Below are positions 58,018 through 64,000 of a stretch of DNA of 64,000 nt, in pieces. Position 1 is the stretch's first letter. Each line of letters starts with the position of its first letter. Source of the stretch: UBA3941 sp002385665 (GTDB lineage: Bacteria > Bacillota > Clostridia > Caldicoprobacterales > UBA3941); assembly GCA_050949255.1 (NCBI GenBank), contig JBMNFJ010000017.1, forward strand, positions 408,378 to 472,377, in the 5' to 3' direction. The position numbers and the translations under genes are program-made. The notes under the pieces are model-generated. The model searched no databases. It was given only the letters and a program-made list of their open reading frames with translations, and was not told the DNA's origin.

Positions 58018-58047
58018 CCTGAATTATTCATGGCAGAATAATTCAGG
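58018..58047. repeat. Perfect 11-base inverted repeat beside the CRISPR array
   Basis: CCTGAATTATT 58018-58028 / AATAATTCAGG 58037-58047 with an 8-base loop, 18 bases from the last repeat on the presumed leader side. It could be an attenuator or a protein-binding site at the leader. Confidence 0.7.
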
Positions 58048-58216
58048 ATAAAGCATAAAATCGCATCAAGATACTATGGATTTTTAAAATTATGATATAA
58101 GTCTCTGATATGATATAATTGAATCGAAAATAATTTTTCTATAATGTTTGTCATATTTTAGGTCTTCTGCCATATCCCCCTTAGGGTGCAAAATTGGGGT
58201 AGCGGGGTGAAATATT

Positions 58217-59485
58217 TTGTTATTGTTAATCTTCTGTAGCATTATATTATATGCAATTTCCCTTTATAATTATTTGCTTTTCCATGCTATAGTTGAAGGT
58301 TTTGCTATTATTGTTGCCGTCTTGATATATGTCTTAGGTACCCGTACTTACAAGTATTCAAAAAACAATATGTTCCTATTTTTGGGGATATCCTATCTGC
58401 ATGTTGCTATTTTAGATTTTACCCATTTGCTCACGTATAAGGGTATGGGAGTATTCCCGGGCTTCGGATCAGACCCACCAACTCAGCTATGGATAGCAGG
58501 CCGCTTTGTGGAGGCTATTACCCTATTTATTGTACCTTTTGTGCGCCGCAGGCAAATTAATCGAAGATTGATTACTTGCTTCTATAGTCTCTTTACTGTA
58601 GCCATGCTTTTATCCATAATGGTCTTTAAGGTATTCCCCACCTGCTTTGTAGAGGGACAAGGTCTTACGGCCTTTAAAATAATAAGTGAGTATATAATTA
58701 TTGGTATCCTCTTTGTTAGTGCCTATATACTCTACTTACGGAGGGGTTTTTTCGGAAATAGAATCATCATAACCATAGGTGCCTCTATATTAATAACTGC
58801 TTTATCGGAATTTGCATTTACTTTATATTCGGACGTCTATGGGATTTTCAATGCCATAGGCCATATACTTAAAATCGTCTCTTATTATTTTATATACACC
58901 GGGGTAGTTGCCCAAGGAATTGAAGAACCCTATAGTGTAATCTCAGCCGAACTTAAGGATATGGCTATTAAGGATGGGCTAACCTCACTATATAATCGCA
59001 CGGGTATGGTCACCCTTATGGAAAGAGAAATGGAGCAAGCAGAGGAGGGGGCCAATACCTTAGGACTTTTGATGATAGATCTGGATAACTTTAAAGAAGT
59101 CAATGACAACTATGGACATTTATATGATGATAAGGTCCTAAAAATGTTTGCCTCACTTTTAAAGAATAATATACGCGAAAATGATACAGCCTGCCGTTTC
59201 GGTGGTGATGAATTCGTGATTTTAATGCAAGCCATAGATTCCAAAGGTCTTAATTTTATTAAATAACGAATCCAGGTTGCAGGTGAAGCTTGGATTGCCG
59301 GCAACGGAAAACTTCAAAATCTAGGTATAAGCATAGGAACAGCCCTATTTAAACCAGGTGAATCTTCGAATATTCAAAATTTAATCAATTTGGCCGACAA
59401 GAGTATGTATGCCGTAAAGCAAAGTAAACAGATCGCAGTCTCCAAGAAACACCACAACGAGGCTTCTGAAGTATCTGCTACATAG
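58217..59485 (+). pseudogene. Diguanylate cyclase (MASE3-like membrane domain, GGDEF) with in-frame stop
   Basis: 423 codons from the TTG at 58217 (site GGGGTGA). Seven membrane helices in the first ~235 residues, with the MASE3-like LHVAILDFTHLLTYKGMGVFPG segment. The GGDEF domain begins near 255: KDGLTSLYNRTGM, LLMIDLDNFKEVNDNYGH and CRFGGDEFVIL (active site intact). A TAA at 59264-59266 interrupts the frame; the same frame continues as GNGKLQNLGISIGTAL...LADKSMYAVKQSK, the normal end of the domain, and stops at 59485. The stop removes about 73 residues of the fold, so the enzyme that makes c-di-GMP is probably inactive unless read through or the base is wrong. Confidence 0.8.
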
Positions 59486-59662
59486 TTGCCGTCTTTATTT
59501 TTGTTTTCCGATAAATGCGCAAAGTATAAAGTATGTATAGACGATTTAGTGGAGGAAAATATGCCAACAAATGCTGAATACACACTATTTAGCCCCCTAT
59601 TAGGTTTGGAGAAAGAATGTGCAACATGTTATAATTATAATAGAAACAGGGGGTTGTAGTAA

Positions 59663-59974
59663 ATGGCTAAAAAACAATACAGTGCAGAATTCATTGAACA
59701 AATAATAAAGGAGACACAGGAGACTAATAATGTTGCTTTAGTAGCTCGCAGGCATGAAATAGCACCTAGTACAATATATACTTGGATCAGGAAAAAGCGA
59801 CAAACAGGTTCTGTAGTGCCTCTACCGAAAGCTAAAGAAGCAAGGTATAGAACAATGGAAAGACAGCTTAAAGAAGTAAGTACAGAGAATGACAGGTTAA
59901 AACGTCTAATAGCTGAGAAAGAGCTTGAATTATCAATTTTAAGAGAGCTGAGGGATTTGGCAAACCCTCGATAG
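59663..59974 (+). CDS. IS3-family transposase OrfA
   Basis: 103 residues. The helix-turn-helix is in KKQYSAEFIEQIIKE...HEIAPSTIYTWIRKK, and a coiled coil (MERQLKEVSTENDRLKRLIAEKELE, given by key leucines) follows. It ends RDLANPR just where the orfB frame begins, so a -1 shift makes the fusion. Confidence 0.9.
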   Translation: MAKKQYSAEFIEQIIKETQETNNVALVARRHEIAPSTIYTWIRKKRQTGSVVPLPKAKEARYRTMERQLKEVSTENDRLKRLIAEKELELSILRELRDLANPR

Positions 59975-60927
59975 CCGACAAAGCAGCTATTGCTCAAAGG
60001 TGGATCAAAAAAGGCTATCGTGCAACTAATGTCCTTAGCTTTGTCGGATTATCTTCATCCACCTACTATTACTGTGTTGAGGGTATTGAAAAAAATATTG
60101 AGGATAAGAGACAACGAAATAAACCGGGGCGCAAGATCACAGGTTATACTTATGATCAAAAAGGTAATAAAATACCCGATGAAATGGTAAAAGAGTACCT
60201 TTGTGAGCTTATAGCGGGAGATGGTTATCCTTATGGATATAAAAAACTCACTGCTTGCTTGCAGGAAGATTACAATCTAGCAATTAACCACAAGAAAGTA
60301 TATAGGTTATGTAAAGAAATTGATATTTTGCGTCCGCAAAGGAAAATATATCCTAACCGCCCGAGAAAACTGGCAAAGCGCGAGAAGGTAACTGGCTCAA
60401 ATCAGCTTTGGCAAATGGATATCAAATATGGTTACATAATAGATACAAAGCAATTTTTCTTTCAATTATCAGTAATAGATGTATTTGATAGAGCAATAGT
60501 AGATTATCATTTAGGCCTGAGTGCAACCGCGAAGGATGCCAGTAGAGTTCTAGAAACTGCCTTAAAGAAGCGAGGTTTCAAGCCTGGTGATAAACTACCT
60601 GTAATAAGAACTGATAATGGCCCACAGTTTATAGCTAAAGACTTCGAAAAGACCTGCAATAAATGGGAAATATATCATGAACGAATACCTGTAAAATCAC
60701 CGAATTTAAATGCTTATATAGAATCATTCCACTCTATCCTAGAGGATGAATGCTATAGCCGATATTTATTTAAGAGTTTTGCCCATGTGTATGAAGTAAT
60801 AACTGATTATATGGATTATTATAATAATAGGCGCAGGCATGGTAGTATCAAAAATATGGCACCTAACAAATTTTACAAACTATGGTTAAGTAAAGATACA
60901 AAAACTTCTTTAGAAATAGTTGCATAA
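59956..60927 (+). CDS. IS3-family transposase OrfB
   Basis: About 323 residues read from FGKPSIADKAAIAQRW in the -1 frame relative to orfA; an internal ATG at 60184 gives a 247-residue version. The rve core has D in WQMDIKYGYII, D in IRTDNGPQFIA and E in NAYIESFHSILE, with YYNNRRRHGSI at the end. All three acids are present, so it may be active. The C-terminal half is full length. Confidence 0.88.
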   Translation, partial: FGKPSIADKAAIAQRWIKKGYRATNVLSFVGLSSSTYYYCVEGIEKNIEDKRQRNKPGRKITGYTYDQKGNKIPDEMVKEYLCELIAGDGYPYGYKKLTACLQEDYNLAINHKKVYRLCKEIDILRPQRKIYPNRPRKLAKREKVTGSNQLWQMDIKYGYIIDTKQFFFQLSVIDVFDRAIVDYHLGLSATAKDASRVLETALKKRGFKPGDKLPVIRTDNGPQFIAKDFEKTCNKWEIYHERIPVKSPNLNAYIESFHSILEDECYSRYLFKSFAHVYEVITDYMDYYNNRRRHGSIKNMAPNKFYKLWLSKDTKTSLEIVA

Positions 60928-61123
60928 ATTTCTTAACCAACCCTAAGAATAACTTAGCCTGGCTGACGAATGGTGTCAGGGGTGCGAAGCAGGTTTTAAC
61001 CCTTGCCCTTGACAACATGAGGAAGACAGCTAGACTCCTTAAAGGGTTGAGTTAAGTACAAAAATAATGAATTTCTATAATAGAAAGAGTTCTACGTAGA
61101 TAATATCCAATAACGGGGGGTCA

Positions 61124-61581
61124 AACCGCACACTTTATACCAATAATGCTTGACTTTCCCAAACGATAGGGGGATAATACATATATAACCAATCGGAAAA
61201 GTGTGGTGAAATTTATCCGTAGAAATTTAGTTACATATTAGACCTCATGCTGTTGACATGTCTTTCATTAATAATGGGCTATAAGTCAAACAAAAATGCA
61301 ATAAATTAATTAGTATAAGACCTTCCATATCGTTGAACTTTTCGATTCAGTTTATTTATCGTGCCAGTGAACAATGCTTATATTTAATTGCAAACTATGA
61401 GTCTATTCCGGCTGGACCTCTTTAAATTGGGGCGTATGCCGTTAAAAATCATATCCACGGTAATAAATTCGGACCATAGGGGGGGATTAAAGCCGCTTAA
61501 AAATTTTATTCGGTGCAAGGGGTATGGGACTCGATTCCGAAGTATTTTTCAAAGACCACTAAAATAGAAAGGTAGGGTATT
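61124..61581. other. Intergenic region before the saccharopine dehydrogenase-like gene
   Basis: About 455 AT-rich bases with no gene and no RNA class recognised. It should contain the promoter of the gene at 61582, whose site is GAAAGGTAGGG. Confidence 0.4.
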
Positions 61582-62721
61582 ATGTCGAAAGTAATGGTAC
61601 TTGGTGGAGCTGGCGTGGAAGGTTCGGTTTTAGCCCGGGATCTGGTTGATAGTGGAATTGACCAGGTTGTCTTAGCCGATTATGACATAGAAAAGGCTGA
61701 GGGGCTCGCCAAAACTCTGAATGGACTTGGCAAGGGTAAGGTTTCTGCAATCAAAGTGGACGCTAATCAACATGATGAGCTGGTGAAAGTTCTCAAGGAA
61801 CAAGATCTCGATGCCCTTTGTAATTTCATAGGCCCCTATTATAAATTCGGGCCACCGGTTGCAGGGGCTGCTATCGAAGCGGGTGTTCCCTATATTGATA
61901 TCAACGACGATTATCAGCCTGCCCTAGAGATTTTAAACAACTTGCATGATAAGGCCAAAGAGGCGGGGATCCCTGTGTTTACCGGTTGTGGCGTATCCCC
62001 CGGATGGACGAATATGATGGGCAAGCTTGGATCAACTAAACTGGATCAAACTGAAAAAATAGCTGTGGATTGGTTATGGCCGGCCCTGGCTGGTGGCGGA
62101 CCTGGGGTTATTAGCCACATTTACCATATGTTAAGTGGCCAATGTCTTCAGTTCTTAGATGGTGAATATAAAGAGGTCCCTGCAGGTACGGAAAAGACTA
62201 GATTAACCTCGTCGGATAAAGAATTTGATGGTTATGTCTATTATGTTGGGCATGGTGAGCCTGCGACCCTTCCCCGCTATATAGACAAAGTAAAAGAAGT
62301 TACAAATAAAGGTGGCCTTATCCCTTCAGAGGCTACAGACCTGTATTTTAAATACATCGATGCCGGATTAGATGGGGAACCCGTCGAAATTAGAGGTGAA
62401 CAGATAAGCTTAGCCGAAGTAACATTAGCCATTATGGAGCGCGCATTAAAAGATTCAGAAGAGGCTAAAAACGAGAATGGCTACTTCAAGGTTACCGTTC
62501 AGGGCAAAAAAGACGGCAAGGACAAGGAGCTGGTTTATGAGTTTGCTGAGCCGGGCTCCCATATGACGGCATGGACCGCATCTATTATTACGCAAATGAT
62601 TATTAACGGTGAAATTACACAAAAGGGAGCCTATGCACCTGAGGCCTTAAACGCGGATCAAATTGAAGGGATCATTAAAGAACTTGAGAGGCGTGGTTTA
62701 AAAACGAAAAGATGCGAATAA
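61582..62721 (+). CDS. Saccharopine dehydrogenase-like NAD(P)-binding protein
   Basis: 379 residues. The Rossmann loop is VLGGAGVEGSVLARDLV, followed by ADYDIEKAEGLA and CNFIGPYYKFGPPVAGAAIEAGVPYIDINDDY, characteristic of the saccharopine dehydrogenase/ homospermidine-synthase superfamily. GCGVSPGWTNMMG and later GLIPSEATDLYFK are also typical. Members use NAD(P) on amino-acid-derived substrates; the precise reaction is not determined. It is alone, with a terminator after it. Confidence 0.85.
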   Translation: MSKVMVLGGAGVEGSVLARDLVDSGIDQVVLADYDIEKAEGLAKTLNGLGKGKVSAIKVDANQHDELVKVLKEQDLDALCNFIGPYYKFGPPVAGAAIEAGVPYIDINDDYQPALEILNNLHDKAKEAGIPVFTGCGVSPGWTNMMGKLGSTKLDQTEKIAVDWLWPALAGGGPGVISHIYHMLSGQCLQFLDGEYKEVPAGTEKTRLTSSDKEFDGYVYYVGHGEPATLPRYIDKVKEVTNKGGLIPSEATDLYFKYIDAGLDGEPVEIRGEQISLAEVTLAIMERALKDSEEAKNENGYFKVTVQGKKDGKDKELVYEFAEPGSHMTAWTASIITQMIINGEITQKGAYAPEALNADQIEGIIKELERRGLKTKRCE

Positions 62722-62763
62722 CCGCTATCTAGAACCATAAATTTGACCCTTTAATGATTATGG

Positions 62764-62800
62764 AGGAGCTGGATAATTAATTATTCAGCTCCTTCCATGG
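62764..62800 (+). terminator. Terminator after the saccharopine dehydrogenase-like gene
   Basis: GGAGCTGGATAA / TTATTCAGCTCC with one mismatch, then TTCC; the T-run is short. Confidence 0.6.
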
Positions 62801-62866
62801 TTTTGACCCTTTATCATACCGGCAAAAAACAATAAAGCAATCGCAATATTCCCTTGCAGACTATAT

Positions 62867-64000
62867 TCATGATAACGCACTACACCATTTTTCGCTCAAC
62901 CCCATAAATCTGTCGATGTCCCCCTCGATAAGCTCTAATGAACTTCTCCAAAAATCTATGGAGCGGATATCGATATTTACCATCTTGGCTACATCTGCAA
63001 TATTGTTTTTCCCTGTAGCTTGAAGGAGTTTATCGTATTCTGGCACAAAGGCTTCACCTCGCCTTAGATATTCAGCATATACGCCCTTTGCAAAAAGCAA
63101 TCCAAATGCATACGGGAAGTTATAGAAGTCACGATCGGCAGAGTAATAATGGGATTTGCATACCCACATATAAGGATGCAAATAATCGTGATCCAATCCG
63201 TTCCCATAGGACTTTTTTTGAGCATCCAGCATTATTTTTTTAAGTTCGTTGACGGATAAGGGATGGTCTCTTCGTATCTCAAAGAGCTTGCTCTCAAATA
63301 GGAATCGACTTAGTATATCTACTATAACTTGCCCGGAATCTGAGATAGAAGATTCTAGAATCCCTAAAGATTGTTCCTGGGTAGCCTCTTTTAGGGCGGC
63401 ATCCGTTATAATTGTTTCACAGAAAATAGATGCTGTTTCCGCTATAGGCATAGTATAATAGCTATTAAGGGGTGATTCGCTCTCTAAGCATAGACCATGA
63501 TAGGCGTGCCCCAATTCATGGGCTAAGGTCGTGATATCGCTAAAGGTTCCCGTAAAGTTGGACAAAATACGACTCCCTTTGATTGCATGAATATTGGAAC
63601 AAAAGGCGCCCCCGGTCTTACCTTCTCTGGGTTCTGCATCAATCCATTCCTTTTTGAATGCGTTACCGGCGAAATCCGCCAACTTGTTACTGAAACTTCT
63701 GAAGTTGTTAACAATATAATCCCGGGCCTCCCTCATATGAAAACTTTATATCCATTTTTCCCAGTGGAGCAAATAGATCGTAAAAGGGTAGACCATTGTT
63801 ATGCCCTAATATCTCGGCTTTTCTTCTGTAATATTTATGAAATGCAGGAAGGCTTTCTTCCATCGCCTTTAGCATAGCGTTTAGGGTTACCTCGTCTATC
63901 CTGGAATTGAGGATGGTCTCTTCAAGGGGAGAATTATATCCTCTCATGGCGGAAACAGTTAATACTTCACCCTTTATACCGTTTAAGCTAGCTGCAGAAG
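62867..64000 (-). CDS. pepF: Oligoendopeptidase F-type M3 peptidase, partial and frameshifted
   Basis: The zinc motif is in TLAHELGHAYHGLC, with the downstream Glu in PIAETASIFCETI, as in PepF-type M3 peptidases that cut oligopeptides in the cytoplasm. The frame breaks near 63735: upstream it reads DIKFSYE then GGPGLYC and stops; the continuation EARDYIVNNFRSF is one base off. One G fewer in GAGGGAGG would give SYEEARDYI and a single ORF. The protein continues past the right edge of the window (the frame is open to 64000, SAASLNGIKGEVL...). Coordinates cover the visible part only. Confidence 0.85.

Larger units (their letters stand above)
59590..61123 (+). mobile_element. Second IS3-family insertion sequence (ends tentative)
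   Basis: orfA and orfB of an IS3-family element lie at 59663-60927. Candidate ends are TTTAGCCCCCTATTAGG near 59589 and, inverted, TTGACCCCCCGTTATTGG at about 61107-61124; they match only in part, so the boundaries are uncertain. The ~200-base stretch after orfB contains hairpins (CTGAC/GTCAG, AACCCTT/AAGGGTT). It differs in sequence from the first IS3 element at 12241. Confidence 0.6.

Overview
The window looks like chromosome of an anaerobic low-to-moderate GC Firmicute of the class Clostridia. Evidence is the 16S/23S signatures, AGGAGG ribosome sites, TTGACA/TATAAT promoters, a T-box ahead of serS, two-ATPase ECF transport genes, two LiaF-like proteins, HtpG and an AprX-like subtilase. The serS + tRNA-Ser and tadA + tRNA-Ser pairs, the rRNA operon and a tight cluster of DnaA boxes suggest an origin-proximal region. 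The genus cannot be fixed by eye.

Layout. 0-1.4 kb: end of a GLUG-repeat surface protein. 1.4-7.1 kb: complete rRNA operon (16S-23S-5S, tandem promoters) with a large extra helix in 16S V1 and an intervening sequence in 23S helix 45. 7.3-11.5 kb: LiaF-like protein, polysaccharide deacetylase, thioredoxin, T-box-controlled serS (two apparent frameshifts). 11.6-24.8 kb: two tRNA-Ser genes, then an island bounded by a 20-bp direct repeat. It holds an IS3-family element, a truncated ATPase, a membrane LuxR regulator and a GC-rich run of eight uncharacterised genes: paralogous large exported proteins, an Lgt-like enzyme and zinc-ribbon proteins. 24.8-30.2 kb: SAM hydrolase / M20 dipeptidase / ECF transporter operon. 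30.7-32.2 kb: thyA and dihydrofolate reductase. 32.2-37.2 kb: three-gene operon (Lhr-like helicase, BrxD-like ATPase, TerB-N/TerB-C-like protein). 37.4-42.3 kb: small zinc protein, tRNA-Arg, DnaA-box cluster, uxaC, second LiaF-like gene, htpG. 42.4-44.8 kb: DUF39, NIL-ferredoxin and UPF0280 trio, matching the sulfide-to-homocysteine pathway genes of methanogens. 45-49 kb: tRNA-Arg, mscL, AEC transporter, subtilase, tadA, tRNA-Ser. 49.5-52.5 kb: GNAT / PIG-L deacetylase / NamZ-like operon. 52.5-54.4 kb: a double-GNAT gene behind a long attenuator-like leader with short peptides. 54.5-57.1 kb: thpR, a frameshifted ATPase and a frameshifted RNA methyltransferase. 57.4-58 kb: small membrane protein and an orphan type I-E-like CRISPR array with a 23-residue hydrophobic ORF inside it. 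58.2-64 kb: nonsense-interrupted diguanylate cyclase, second IS3-family element, saccharopine-dehydrogenase-like protein, and a partial, frameshifted PepF-type peptidase.

Several otherwise conserved genes (serS, the methyltransferase, pepF, an ATPase) are broken by single-base indels, mostly in short homopolymers, so sequencing error must be considered alongside real decay. The most novel-looking pieces are the zinc-ribbon/Lgt-like island, the peptide-containing attenuator ahead of the acetyltransferase, the ORF embedded in the CRISPR array, and the DnaA-box cluster without dnaA beside it.
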